Shown: piece after piece, positions 37,329 through 49,196 of the stretch
How positions within the stretch are numbered: the stretch's first letter is position 1
Layout: every line of letters begins with the position of its first letter
Assembly: GCA_944548615.1 (NCBI GenBank)
Contig: OX155950.1
Coordinates: forward strand, 31,403,691 to 31,467,690
Length of the DNA: 64,000 nucleotides
DNA from: Micropterix aruncella
Taxonomy: Eukaryota; Arthropoda; Insecta; Lepidoptera; Micropterigidae
Direction of reading: 5' to 3'
Translations under genes and position numbers: made by a program
The notes under the pieces: generated by a model
Told to the model about the DNA's origin: nothing
Seen by the model: only the letters and a program-made list of their open reading frames with translations
The model's database searches: none

Positions 37329-37646
37329 GGGGCTCCCTAGACGATCAAGCATGCTTGTCAAGCATCGCGTCGCGGGCTGGGAAGGAATCGTAAACCGCAG
37401 AAAATATGCAAATATATTTTTTTTTTATATTTACCATAAATGCCTTATTTTGTAGTTTATACCAGGGAGTCGCATAATTAGACGTAATTGATTGATGAAT
37501 GATGTGACTCCCTGGTATAAAGCTACAAAATTAGGCATTTTTGGAAAATATTTTAAAAAATATTTGCATATTTCATGCGGTTTACGATCCCCTCCCACCC
37601 CGTGACGCGATGCTTAACAAGCATGCTTGGTCGTCTAGAGAGCCCC
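37329..37646. mobile_element. 318 bp foldback MITE, Harbinger-like
   Basis: The two halves are long inverted repeats, roughly 140 bases each. The left arm reads GGGGCTCCCTAGACGATCAA, GCATGCTTGTCAAGCATCGC, and the right arm is its near-perfect complement. A 70 base centre carries a second pair, TATACCAGGGAGTC/GACTCCCTGGTATA. TTA occurs on both sides (37326-37328 and 37647-37649). A 3 bp TTA/TAA duplication and G-rich ends suit PIF/Harbinger, but the family is inferred. The short ORF at 37541 is incidental. Confidence 0.78.
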
Positions 37647-37649
37647 TTA

Positions 37650-38594
37650 ATATAGGTCATATCGGGAAAAATCTTGATATTGCCAAAAAATTTTGGTTAT
37701 ATTATTTACTAACACTTGTATAACTTACCAATATTTAAGTTTACATCACCAGATATATTTGTGTTAATTTTACTAGTTCTTCCGGGCTCTCTAATTAAAT
37801 ATGCAAATAAGGTTTAGTAAAAAGTACAACTCTTCTGATAGATTTAACAAAATTAATTTAGTAAAGTAATTGTTTGAACTGATTATAGTTAATTTTACTT
37901 TTAATGTACGTAGGATTATTTGAAAACTTTAATATTATATATTAAACTTTTATATTATTTTTCACGAAATGAGTCCCTGTTAAAGTTACTTTAGTAAATA
38001 TGTAAATTTTACTAATAGCGACAGTAAGGATTATCAGTATTGTCAGTAGTTGTTGCTAAATTTAGATATATTTGATTAAATATTACACGTTGTCTAACTT
38101 TACTATACTTTACGATTCATTGTAGTTGTTGGAATAAGAAAATTACATAAATAATAAAAAAAAATATAAAACCTACATTACTTATAAGTAATTTTAACAC
38201 TTGCTTTTGTTATTAAGTTAACAATATCATTTCGTAATTTTAATATTCTTGTTTTGTAGCGACCTTTGTACATTTTACAAGAACATAAGTTAACATTACA
38301 AAAACATATTTTAACAACGTCCGTTTCGTAAAATTCACCATTAAAATCATTTTTTTCTGTGTATATCTTCGGAATATACTCAATCAGACCTTTTTCACTA
38401 GAAACGATATATTTTTGTTAATTTATTGTCATTTGGAGGTTTGGACATTTAGACTACCTACTATTAACTTGATATTTAGACGGTTACGGTATCCTACACT
38501 TAGGATGACATGACAATTTCAACAGTACTAAATACTTTCAAATAGGTTCAAGCGTTTAGAAGTTATGGTGGACTAAAATCGTTTTGCGAATGTC
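37650..38594. other. very A+T-rich intergenic DNA
   Basis: No coding region, repeat border or RNA gene seen. Confidence 0.5.
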
Positions 38595-39125
38595 AAGCTA
38601 CGCTTATATAGAACCAGTGTAGACAACACACAAGCCAGACTATAGAAAACACCTTCAATCCTTAGACCCCAGTAAATTTTACTATTGCTACAACATTACA
38701 CGTCGAGCTTTTTTCCGGGAAAGAATATATTAGCAAATCAAGTGACACGTATAGTGCCACGTTTGAAAGAGTAGTTGTTAACAAAGAAAAACTAACGCTA
38801 ATTACTCGCACCCCTACTCAACCACTTAAATACCGACCGTCGCTTGACGTTCGGCCGCTTGGATATTCCGGGCCGTTCGGCCATTGGCCCGTCCCATTAT
38901 GTCTGTGGGAAATATTTTCTTGGCGCAACGGCAATTCTCCTGTCAGATATATCACGCATACTCCACATCAACATGTATTCAAGGATGCGTTCCAAAATCA
39001 AATGAACTATCGATAGTACGACGGGCCCTGAATGCTAGGCGCTTCGGTGAAATAAGTTCAAACATACATTTGGCGCCTCCATTAATTGCCGCCCAGGCAT
39101 ATACTCCGATTTGCACTCCCTAGAT
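38595..39125. repeat. dispersed repeat family E, copy 2
   Basis: It shares CACCTTCAATCCTTAGA, TTACACGTCGAGCTT and CCAAAATCAAATGAACTA with 5786-6105 in the same orientation, but it holds an extra segment at about 38735-38975. That segment may be an insertion here or a deletion there. Confidence 0.6.
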
Positions 39126-40574
39126 CCTGGGCTGACGAGGAGTCCGTTCTTTCTATTGAATGCGCAGTTATTACATTTTCCGCATTGAAAATGCTTGACG
39201 TTCATGTAAACGCTTCGAAGTGTATTTTAAGAGGCCTATTACAAAATAGCGTAGGTATTCTTTTAAAATGAGTTTAAAAAATGAACGCATTTTTTTTTGG
39301 ATGTAACTATAAAAGATAGGATAAATAAATAAATAAATAAATAAATAACTATTCAACCCTGGGAGAAAACCGCGGCACTGAGCGCTCTTCTCTTGCGCAA
39401 GCAAATATATACACAATTTCTAATTGTTTTTTGCAGTGTTTTCTCCTTTCTAATGACAATAATTTATATTATGTCGTATTGCTAAAAGAGTGAACTTTAA
39501 TATAGTATAAGTATTATATAAGAATCTTATTTTATTTCTGAGAAAATTAGAATGATACAGGAAGTTTTTTTTTAAATTTTGTGTAATTGTAAGTAATGTA
39601 TACCTTGGATATGTGGTCAAAAAACGAAAAAATAAGGCCGCTATGGTCAACAAGAATACATGACGGACATAAAAAAAAATAGTATACGGTTTTCGTTGTA
39701 GTGATATTACTGTATTAAGGAGCTCAAAGTTTGCCTTCCGAGCGTTTTACGAATAACGACTTTCGGAAAATGGGCTGAATAAGTAAATAATATTCGTTAT
39801 ATCTAAAATTAAAGGCCGCTATGGTCAACATCAAGAAATGGTCCAGGTAATTCAGTAATTAAAGTTTGTAGAAATCTCTTCATTTCTTGGAATTAGAACG
39901 CCAAAAATCCACTTTTCTTGCCTTTCTGGAAAAAATATGTAATAGGGCTCTTAAGTTTTTTTTAACGGTTGAGTAATACCGCGCCTAAACACATTATATT
40001 CATATTTTATAAGTAAAGACATGGTTAAATGGGCGGGTGGGATGAATGAGTGATTGCTCAATATGTTCAAAGTTTCAAAATCTAAAATAATTGCAAAAAG
40101 AAATGCATGCCACCAATTGTGTAACTAAAAAAATTTGCCCCAGTACAAAATTTAACAAAAGGACCCTTCCTTTTACCTTATTGCATTCATTATGGCATAT
40201 TGGTTGTAATTATTGTATACATAGCTTTATTATATATTAATACTGTAACTACATTATAAATCGGCGTATTCGTTTGGGTGAATTGCTTTGAACATGTTGC
40301 GGAACAAGTTTCCAGCGGACATGCGGGGTTACATAGAAACAATTTTTCGAGAAAATTTTAAAAACATTTGTTTCTATATTAATGCGATGATTTACTGTTA
40401 ATTTAATTACTGCATTATATTTTTTACTTTTAAATATTAGTGCAAAATTAAAAAAATATGTCAGTTTTTTTTTTACCCACAAGGCATATGTCTTTTCGTG
40501 GAACCCGCCTTGTTGCCTATTGACACCATCTTCTATTATAGGTGGGCATTTGTAGCATGACGCAGTCAAACACT
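39126..40574. other. A+T-rich intergenic DNA
   Basis: A (AAAT)n run lies at about 39323-39348. The block AAGGCCGCTATGGTCAACA is present twice (about 39634 and 39813). No gene is supported; the ORF at 40249-40662 overlaps a 5S-like fragment. Confidence 0.45.
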
Positions 40575-40645
40575 CAGTATTGACCGCGGTCACCCATCCC
40601 AGTATTGACCGCGCCCATATAACAATTTGAACCGGTGTCAACGGG
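40575..40645 (-). repeat. 5S rRNA-derived fragment
   Basis: The plus strand reads GCGGTCACCCATCCCAGTAT, then TGACCGCGCCC, and later GAACCGGTGT. These match, in order and inverted, the 3' half of animal 5S rRNA (internal promoter C box and the segment after it), from my memory of the gene. The CAGTATTGACCGCG block is duplicated (40574 and 40600). It is too short and diverged to be a working 5S gene. A 5S-derived SINE or pseudogene is likelier. Confidence 0.5.
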
Positions 40646-41352
40646 GCTACGGACGCTACCACTTTATTTTCCTTACTTTAGTTTGAGTAAAGACTAAGGT
40701 TAGGACTAAAATTCACACATTATATTATTTACAAATGTACCAATGTTTGCATATATACATATTGAAATTAACTACTTAATATATTACAAAAAATATGAAC
40801 AATGAGTACATATCTAAAATGTTTTTCGTCTGGATTTGCACTCTGCAAAATCATCGATCAGTTTCGCGACATCCATTTTTCCTGCTTTCTTAGCTTCCTA
40901 GCAGAGTTGGATGGAACGTCGATCGAAAACAGAAGTTCCATTTTGGGGCCCCGAGCTGCCGTAAGCCCTGGTGCTCCGCACCGGCTGCACCGGCTTAGTT
41001 ACGTCACTGCGTGCCATTGAATTCATTAAATGTCAATCCACTTACCTGCATAGGGCCATGACGAAAATAAAATAATAAAGAAGCAGATAAAGTTCCGAAT
41101 GTTACGAATCGCCAATTGACGATCCCTGCCTGAAACAATGTCGCTATTTTAAGTGAATGGTGCAAAACTAGTTTTATCTGGTGGATTTGAAAACACACAT
41201 TTTAACACACACGCTCTGTTATCATTTATTATGCTATGCATAAGACTGGATATGTCTCTATGTTGTGTTATTAAGCAGACGAACGAATGGTCGAAGTCTC
41301 GATTGAAACTTGCAATCATTCACGGCCTTATGGTCGCCATTTACAATCGATC
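40646..41352. other. intergenic DNA
   Basis: 40880-41020 is GC-richer (TGGTGCTCCGCACCGGCTGC) and contains the 3' part of a 72-codon frame with no recognisable domain. No other feature is seen. Confidence 0.4.
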
Positions 41353-41893
41353 GACTTTAAAATTCGACTATTAGAATACTTTTTTATTAGAATAGCAGTA
41401 CGTTATTTATTTTAATGTTTCTCGGTTAATTTCGTTCGAGACCACACTTCAAGTAATTAAAAAATACGTGCATACTTGCTAAATGCGAACGGTTTAGAGA
41501 TATTTTTTAATTAGGTATATGGAGTTAATGTCATTTTCTTTAATAACTTATTGATTTGACTTTAATTCCTGCTAACATATTGCGAGTGGAGAATGTGCTC
41601 CAATTGATATATGCCGACAACTGTCATATTAAGACCTATGCATTTTATCAGACAAATCTAACTATTATATATTTTATAATATGTTACACACACACATTTA
41701 TTTATTCAAGAGAAAAAAGTTAGTTGCTAATTTATATTAATGACACCGAAATTATAACTCGACAAAGCAAATAAATACGTAAATTATGTAGCCTGTGTCG
41801 CCTAGCTAAGCAAGTTTGTGATTAGGCATTAGTTGACTAAGGCCGTGTTGCAATAAAGCAACAACCCGAGCGGCTTCTTCTGGCACAGTGTCC
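41353..41893 (+). repeat. 535 bp inverted duplication, left copy
   Basis: Almost the whole segment is the reverse complement of 47651-48182, with only scattered substitutions and small indels. Landmarks are TGAATAAATAAATGTGTGTG-type DNA and CTAACTCCATATACC in the right copy. The left copy directly abuts a LINE reverse-transcriptase fragment starting at about 41880. Element class unknown. Confidence 0.9.
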
Positions 41894-42345
41894 TATAACT
41901 GCGTATCATGCCTGTTTCCATTCTAAAATGACTTATGGTATACTGATATGGGGAAATACCACAGACAGTTCTAGGGTTTTCATTTTACAGAAAAGTGCAC
42001 TGAGAGCAATTGCAGGAGTATCCCGTGAGTATCCCGTCTGAATATATTTTTAAATGTCTACTATATGCTAAATCAAATATTAACGAACAATGGGTAAACG
42101 GGAATATACACTCCCACAATACACGCAGACGTGATGACGTTATCCTGCCTAAAGTACGCCGTACGCAGACACAAAAGTCCTTTGGGTATTTGAGCTATAA
42201 GCTCTTTAACCAGCTACCTCTCTCCACAAGAAAGATGGAAGCAAAGGCGTTTAAAAGATTTATTATACAAAAGCTGCAATCCACACATGCTTTCTATAAG
42301 CTGGGTGATTTCTTTAAGCATGCCAATTCTTTCAAATGGGAATAA
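41880..42345 (+). pseudogene. LINE F2 reverse transcriptase C-terminus, copy 1
   Basis: The first frame reads CPITAYHACFHSKMTYGILI, WGNTTDSSRVFILQKSALRA, IAGVSR. A deletion of some 20 codons with a frame change follows. The second frame then gives VSIPSEYIFKCLLYAK, HSHNTRRRDDVILPKVR, FGYLSYKLFNQLPLSTRK and a stop at 42345. 'SYGIxxWGN...LQKxAIRxIAGV' and 'HNTRxxxD' plus 'KLFNxLP' are the conserved end blocks of CR1/Jockey-like RTs. The 3' UTR continues to about 42775. Confidence 0.88.
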
Positions 42346-42718
42346 CATTAATATGTAACTTTCAGGTACCTCATTTTAGTTGTTATTGATTAATAATAAT
42401 ATTATGAATTTACTATTTAATATGTAGATTACAATGGGTAATACCTGATCATATACATACGTTGTTTTTTTCCAATTTTGTTTTGATACTTCCTATTGTG
42501 TGATTATTTTTTGTATAAAGTGCCTGACTATTAATATTCTTATAATAATTATCTATTTTATATGTATACTCATGTACATGGATTCAGCTCTATTTTTTTT
42601 TATTTATATGTCTGCCGTGTAAAGCCGACTTTAGTCAGCGCTATTGTCGAATTAATATTTATGCTTTAATAGTAGCAACTGACGAATTCTAATATGCGAT
42701 AATAAGCTTTAATTCATA

Positions 42719-43826
42719 ATTCATGCTTTTATTGTATATTCTGAATGAATAAATTGTATTGAATTGAATTGAATAGAGTTTTGTGAAAACAATGAGTTTG
42801 GCTTGCGAAGATGTGTTCAGGTAAAGTTATTGATAAATAAGGTTGACAGTAAAAATCTAATTCATGCCTTTATTGTATATTCTGAATGAATATATTGAAT
42901 TGAATTGAATTGAATATAGTTTTGTGATAACAATGAGTTTGGCTTGCGAAGATGTGTTCAGGTAAAGTTATTGATAAGTAAGGTTGACAGTAAAAATCTA
43001 ATTCATGCCTTTATTGTATATTCTGAATGAATAAATTGAACTGAATATAGTTTTGTGAAAACAATGAGTTTGGCTTGCGAAGATGTGTTCAGGTAAAGTT
43101 ATTGATAAATAAGGTTGACAGTAAAAATCTAATTCATGCCTTTATTGTATATTCTGAATGAATAAATTGAATTGAATTGAATTGAATATAGTTTTGTGAA
43201 AACAATGAGTTTGGCTTGCGAAGATGTGTTCAGGTAAAGTTATTGATAAATAAGGTTGACAGTAAAAATCTAATTCATGCCTTTATTGTATATTCTGAAT
43301 GAATAAATTGAATTGAATTGAATTGAATATAGTTTTGTGAAAACAATGAGTTTGGCTTGCGAAGATGTGTTCAGGTAAAGTTATTGATAGATAAGGTTGA
43401 CAGTAAAAATCTAATTCATGCCTTTATTGTATATTCTGAATGAATAAATTGAATTGAATTGAATTGAATATAGTTTTGGGAAAACAATGAGTTTGGCTTG
43501 CGAAGATGTGTTCAGGTAAAGTTATTGATAAATAAGGTTGACAGTAAAAATCTAATTCATGCCTTTATTGTATATTCTGAATGAATAAATTGAATTGAAT
43601 TGAATTGAATATAGTTTTGTGAAAACAATGAGTTTGGCTTGCGAAGATGTGTTCAGGTAAAGTTATTGATAAATAAGGTTGACAGTAAAAATCTAATTCA
43701 TGCCTTTATTGTATATTCTGAATGAATAAATTGAATTGAATATAGTTTTGTGAAAACAATGAGTTTGGCTTGCTAAGATGTGTTCAGGTAAAGTTATTGA
43801 TAAATAAGGTTGACAGTAAAAATCAT
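42719..43826. repeat. 141 bp tandem array, eight units, seeded by a LINE tail
   Basis: Units start with ATTCATGC at 42719, 42860, 43001, 43132, 43273, 43414, 43555 and 43696. The period is 141 except one 131 bp step caused by loss of two GAATT repeats. About 60 bases of each unit are the LINE F2 3' terminus plus its GAATT tail. The other 80 (TTTTGTGAAAACAATGAGTT, GGCTTGCGAAGATGTGTTCA, GGTTGACAGTAAAAATC) are probably the adjacent target DNA. Units are near-identical, so the expansion is recent. Confidence 0.95.
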
Positions 43827-43829
43827 TTT

Positions 43830-44345
43830 TGAAAACAAGCTTTTATTAAAATACTCTGAAAAGAAGAAAGAACGGGCTATCTTAATTGATTGCATATACA
43901 AAATTTTACGTCTTTGCTGTTGACCGTTGAGGAGTCCCCTCTTTGGAATCCGACCCTAGGTGCAGCAGCCCTGTCGCGGTTAAACTTATATCGGGCTATC
44001 ATAATTGAATGTGTAGAACAAATTTCGTGTATGTGCTGTTGACCGTTGAGGAGTCCCCTCGTCGGGTGCCAACCCTGAATGAAGCAGCCATGACATGATA
44101 AAATTTATGACGGGCTACCATAATTGAATGCGTATATAAAATTTCTTGTCTGTGCTGTTGACCGTGGAGGAGTAGCCTCGTCGGGAGCCAATCGTGGATG
44201 TAGAATCAGGTCGCGTTCACCATAAATATGCATTATCCTCGGAACTGAACCAACACGTAAAATTGCAACTTCATGGGATAAGAGGAAATGGTTCAAATTC
44301 AGCTTGTAAAATTTAACCTAATCGGACAAACATTGTAAGGTAAAT
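43830..44345 (+). repeat. repeat family G, copy 2, with 119 bp internal repeats
   Basis: It is inverted relative to 27545-28080. TGACCGTTGAGGAG-type blocks lie at 43921, 44040 and 44159, a 119 bp period. One end is AAGCTTTTATTAAAA, the other CAAATTCAGCTTGTAA. The ORF at 44105-44296 is not conserved. Confidence 0.85.
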
Positions 44346-45700
44346 AAGGGTTTCAAAATAACCAGTCACGGGTTTTTTATAGGCGATTGCGACTCGGATC
44401 TTGCGGTTACTGTACAGAGAGTATTGTCTAATATGTTCAAATGAAATCATTAAAAAAGCTTTCCCCCTTACCCCTTTTTTATAATTATATTATTATAAAG
44501 CTAAATAATTAAGTTTTCATAAAAGCATACATATTATATACATCCGGTTCTCTTAATATATGTGCTTATCTATATATGGCTCGTTAGCTGAAACTGAGAG
44601 AACAGCTATCCGAGCATCGACTTTCTTTCACAACGACTTCATCGACGAAACATCGACTTACATCGACTTTTATCTTGTCGCTTAAATCCCTTCAGGCAAT
44701 CTTATCTGTAGAGTTAATGGATTCTGGGAACGTGAGGCCAGCGAGCTCTACACCTGCTTACGGCTACTTTACAGATCAATCAATGTTGTCTTGCATATTA
44801 CGCATGTGGCGAAACTGGAATCTAGTTCGTATACTTTCTCGTGGACATGTCTATATGTATAAACCATGTTGCGAGTGAATTCAGAACGATTGATACTCGA
44901 GGCTATATTTTAATGTGCGCAGACACATAATCGACTTTATCAGACCCTAGTCGACGCAAATTTGTTACGTAAACGCCCTTCGTAAAAAATCGACTAATTT
45001 ATGTGTCGCGACCGTAGTAGCTATAGACAACTCAGATCTAGGACGATTTCATTAAAATTTCAAATATCTTTTAGTTTATCAGAAAGCCATTTTAGCATAT
45101 CGAGGAATATATTGTTGCATTTATCCTGATTGACTGCAGCCTATGATGATTTCATCACAAATAGATATTGACTGAATGGGCATCAAATAAAAAATGCTTT
45201 TTCTCTAAAGTCACATATTTAAATGAGATGCTAATTCTATACCTGCATTAACTACATTTTATAACATTTCCATAAAATAGACAGGCGAATGTTTTTTTTT
45301 TTATTAGAAAACATACAGCGCATACAATAATCTAGCGGGTTATATAAAATAAGAAAAAAAAACATTCGGCCCATAATCGCTTCCTGCGAAAGGTACAGTT
45401 TTAAGAAATATTAGGATGTTTAAATTTATAAATTAAAAATTCAAATCAAATATTGATTTTATGAATCGAAAGTCGCTGAGAAAGGCAGAGAATTGGAAGT
45501 GATTAGGTAGAAGGAGTTGGACGATGGTACATAGAATAGAATAGAATAGTGAATAGGTATATGAGTATGTTTATGTAGATACCCATATGATACAGATATG
45601 TCGTTTAGTGAATATATAGATATAGATATGTATAGTAAGTACTGTAGTGCTGCATAGTAAGTAAATAAAAAAAACAATTAGAAAAAATAAGCATTTTAAT
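44346..45700. other. intergenic DNA with clustered ATCGAC motifs
   Basis: Between 44615 and 44995 the motif ATCGAC(TT) occurs at least seven times. 45285-45375 is bounded by CGAATGTTTTTTTT and AAAAAAAACATTCG, a small inverted pair. ORFs at 44675-44878 and 45459-45834 are not recognised. Confidence 0.45.
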
Positions 45701-46018
45701 ATGCTGTCGCTTGAGGATCGGCGAACTGCTGCGGAAATGACTGCGCTACATGATATCGTCAATGGGACGCTGGATAGCCCATAAATAGTTTCGAGCATCG
45801 CTCTGAAGGTGCCGCAACGTAAGACCCGATCCATACAGTTATTCGAGCCCCCAAAACGACATTCTAACTACACGAGCAATTCAATGCTTAACCGATTGCC
45901 ACGTACGTATAATGATAAATTCACAGGGCTTGATATTTATAGTAGAAACAAAATTAGCTTCAAATAGGCAGTACGAACCGCCCTTGAAGCTGTAGCGACA
46001 ACTGCCAGTAATTATTGA
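45701..46018 (+). pseudogene. LINE F5 reverse transcriptase C-terminus
   Basis: From 45701 the frame reads MLSLEDRRTAAEMTALHDIV, NGTLDSP, stop, then SSIALKVPQRKTRSIQLFEP, YTSNSMLNRLPRTYND, LDIYSRNKISFK, stop, VRTALE. 'LExRRxxxDxxLLxxIVNGxxDSPxLL' and 'NSxxxRLPRxYN' are typical of Jockey/R1-type elements. Two in-frame stops (45779 and 45965 regions) mark it as inactive. The copy is 5'-truncated at about 45700. Confidence 0.85.
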
Positions 46019-46333
46019 TTTGTAATATGTATGTATAAATATAATATAACTTATATATGTATCACCATTTACTTATTTTGAATTTATGTTGTAAGTATAA
46101 GTTTATATGTTTGCGGTTAACTCTACAACTTTTGCGGTCATTTGATTAATAAATATTTACGGATGTAATGTATTTTTTGTTTCATAATTTAGTTTGTAAA
46201 ATATTTTTCAAATAATTTCGAACGGCGTAAGTTATAATCGGCATAAGAACATGATTTTGTAAGGAATTATGTATCTAATTATAAGTTCATGCTGTTACTT
46301 ACCTAAATAAATAAAATAAAATAAAAATAAAAT
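46019..46333 (+). mobile_element. LINE F5 3' UTR and A-rich tail
   Basis: About 290 bases of A+T-rich DNA follow the last codon and end in AAATAAATAAAATAAAATAA-like tail repeats at about 46303-46333. This is what a LINE 3' end should look like. No second copy is in the window. Confidence 0.65.
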
Positions 46334-47650
46334 AGGCAAATGAGTTAGATTTAAGAATATGTTTACTCATATACACAAGTATCTGCAATATAGATGCTTG
46401 TGTGTTTGCTACCTATATAGGATTTTACATGTATAGTATATTGAGTGTGTGCGTTTTTTAAATTTAGATACTAGCAAGCTCATTAGGTTGAATCATATAG
46501 GTACATAATGTAATGCTGCTGCATTACCCTATACTTATCACGGATTGGCGCCCTGGAACTTGACGGTTTCCTAAAAAAATTAGATATTATCCGTGACATA
46601 ATGGCATTTATCCGATCTTCATACAATACTATATAACCATTATAAACGGGGCACGTAGCAATACCTACGTTCTAAACCATATGAGTTATGTAGATAGCGA
46701 ACTAGATTAAGGAATACTTCAAGCGGGAGGTATGAAGGGATAAGAAGGGACGACAAGGGAGGAAGAGAAGGACAGTGACCCCCAAAACATCATCACAAAT
46801 ACACAAGCATCCACACACACACACATATTCAACAACACAGCGTGCGTGCGAAGGAGGCATTAAATATAAAGCGCACGTCTATTTTGTTAGAGTGTGTGGG
46901 TGTACGTGCATTATTAAAGATAGGAGAAAACCCCGTAACTAGATTTGGACAACAATACGAGAGATTAATAAATTGGAGATTATTATTCAGATTCTTCGGT
47001 GTAGGCTATGAGAATAAGATTGGTAGCGGCAATAGGCAATAAAATAAATGAGGATTTATTACAAAATGACATCGTTTTGTTGCAAAATTAAGGTCAGACG
47101 TTTACAATTCTTTTGGGCGACATTTTAGAAACAATGTTTAATAATAATAATATATTCAATAATAAATTCTTTTCGCAATTTTAAATCGTCTTTTAGGGAA
47201 GTCTTGTGCCGCCTCATTGTGTTCCTAAATTTCAAATTCCTGTGCTTTTGAAACCCCCTATTATCTTGCACGAGCCATAGCCGACTTGTAAACTAAAAAG
47301 TTCGCTGTAAGGGAAGCGATATGACTCCTATGAAGACATCCAGGCAAATACAAAGAAGATTCTTAAGAATTTAAGAAAGAATATTTCCATGAATGCTCTG
47401 AAAACTGGAAGCACCGTTGGAGTCGAATTTTTCGGTCAGTAGCGAACTACTTTAAAGAATATCCATCGCAATAGCCTGTATGTACTGCCATTTTGAAATT
47501 ACAAGCCCAGCCTCCAAACCACCGAATCATGCACCGACTTATTGTGCGGTTTCAATCAGGGTTTTTTGAAAAAAATCCAAATTCCTACTTCCGCAACCAC
47601 CCTATTCTTCTGATCTACCCTCATTGTTTTCACAAAACTATAGACACTTT
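46334..47650. other. intergenic DNA
   Basis: An AC-rich microsatellite (CACACACACACACATA) lies at about 46813. Frames at 46842-47042 and 47493-47729 have no convincing domain; the second runs into the inverted duplication. Confidence 0.4.
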
Positions 47651-48182
47651 ACCAGAAGAAGCCGCTCGAGTTGTTGCTTTATTGCAACACGGCGTTAGTC
47701 AACTAAGGCCTAATCAAAAACTTGCTTAGCTAGGCGACACAGGCTACATTTAATTTACGTATTTATTTGCTTTGTCGAGTTATAATTTCGGTGTCATTAA
47801 TATAAACTAGCAACTAACTTGTTTCTCTTGAATAAATAAATGTGTGTGTGTAACATATTATAAAATATATAATAGATTTGTCTGATAAAATGCATAGGTC
47901 TTAATATGACAGTTGTCGACATATATCAATTGGAGCACATTCTCCACTGGCAATATGTTAGCAGGAATTAAAGTCAAATCAATAAGTTATTAAAGAAAAT
48001 GACATTAACTCCATATACCTAATTAAAAAATATCTCTAAACCGTTCGAATTTAGCAAGTATGAACCTATTTTTTAATTACTTGAAGTGTGGTCTCCAAGG
48101 AAATTAACCGAGAAACATTAAAATAAATAACGTACTACTATTCTAATATAAAAGTATTCTAATAGTCGGCTTTCAAAGTCGA
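47651..48182 (-). repeat. 535 bp inverted duplication, right copy
   Basis: It is the reverse complement of 41353-41893. It begins CCAGAAGAAGCCGCTCGAG and ends AATAGTCGGCTTTCAAAGTC. Its right edge touches the GC-rich foldback locus 9 with no spacer. Confidence 0.9.
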
Positions 48183-48690
48183 AGCCAATCGATTGTGCAC
48201 TCTGACTAACAGTCGAGAGAGTCTGGAAGCAGTACTGTTTCATATAGAGCGGGGGCGGTAGCGGACCTTACGACGACTGCTCTTGAAACGACCATCGGCT
48301 ACCCGATCCTGGGTGAACAGCCGGGCAAATGATGCCGTGGTCCGCGATAAATTCGGTTACAGCGTTTCACCGCTTCGTAAGGGAGAGGACCGCCCAAGCG
48401 ACCTCGAACTCGTAACCAATCGAGAGACCGGAGTAATCTGGTCGCAATTGGAAATAAGGGCGTGAGTGTATGCCCGCTGGGTAACATACCTGGTTATCTC
48501 GCGGATAAGGCGTTGGCCTCTTACGGGTATATGGCGGAGCTTGACGGTGGACTGTTTTGTCCAAGTTTTCTGCGCTCACTTCACGGGAGATAGAACGAAC
48601 AATCGTTAAAACTTCCTGAGGTGACGGGTTCGCCCGTTGTAGTTGGCAACTCTATTTTGAGGCAATGGGGTCGCCCCTTGTAGGTGACAA
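48183..48690 (-). repeat. GC-rich foldback family, locus 9 (minus arm)
   Basis: A near-consensus minus arm runs from GCCAATCGATTGTGCACTCT to a TIR (GTTCGCCCGTTGTAGTTGGC at about 48629). A second diverged TIR-like end (GTCGCCCCTTGTAGGTGACA) lies about 30 bases further on. Confidence 0.8.
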
Positions 48691-49196
48691 CTCTCCAGTG
48701 GCTTACAAAGGATTTGCCCTGTATGCCCGTGGGTCAGCCCAGACGTGGTTACTATATTTTCTTGAACAAATAATACATCAAATATTATGTCAATCTCATA
48801 AGAAAATCTATGACATACTAATTTAATCGAAAGGAAGTCAACGTAGATTACCCGCCGATAAAATCCTGTCTTGTGGCTTTTTGCACCTAATTAAAAATAT
48901 CTAAAGTATCATCGACGAACTTATAAATATCAAAAATACCAGTTTGGCGTCACCGGATCTGCGCTGGCTTGCATTCCGCGCCTTTTTCCTTTTTACGCAC
49001 GAGCATTGCATGCGTGTGTATGCTATGCGTGTTCCTGCATAGCCCTATACGTCGTTGTGTGGGTGAGATTGTGTGCTGCCCAACAAAATACCGCAAAAGA
49101 GACCAGTTCTGATTATAAAGTGGGCGTTACACTATTTTTTCTTGAAAAAAGGGTCTGAAAAAAAATATTTTTTTATTACGGTAGTTTCTGTAATAA
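48691..49196. other. intergenic DNA
   Basis: No repeat border or coding frame recognised. 48950-49080 is slightly GC-richer. Confidence 0.4.

Noticed and set aside
37541..37723. 60-codon frame
   Set aside because: It spans one arm of the foldback element and unrelated flank.
40575..40645. Functional 5S rRNA gene
   Set aside because: Only parts of the 3' half align and the 5' half is missing.
42719..43826. Regular repeats considered as a CRISPR array
   Set aside because: Units are whole 141 bp tandem repeats without unique spacers, contain a LINE tail, and the DNA is eukaryotic.
47493..47729. 78-codon frame with a faint helix-turn-helix look (RIMHRLIVRFQ)
   Set aside because: Too short and too weak, and it runs into the inverted duplication.
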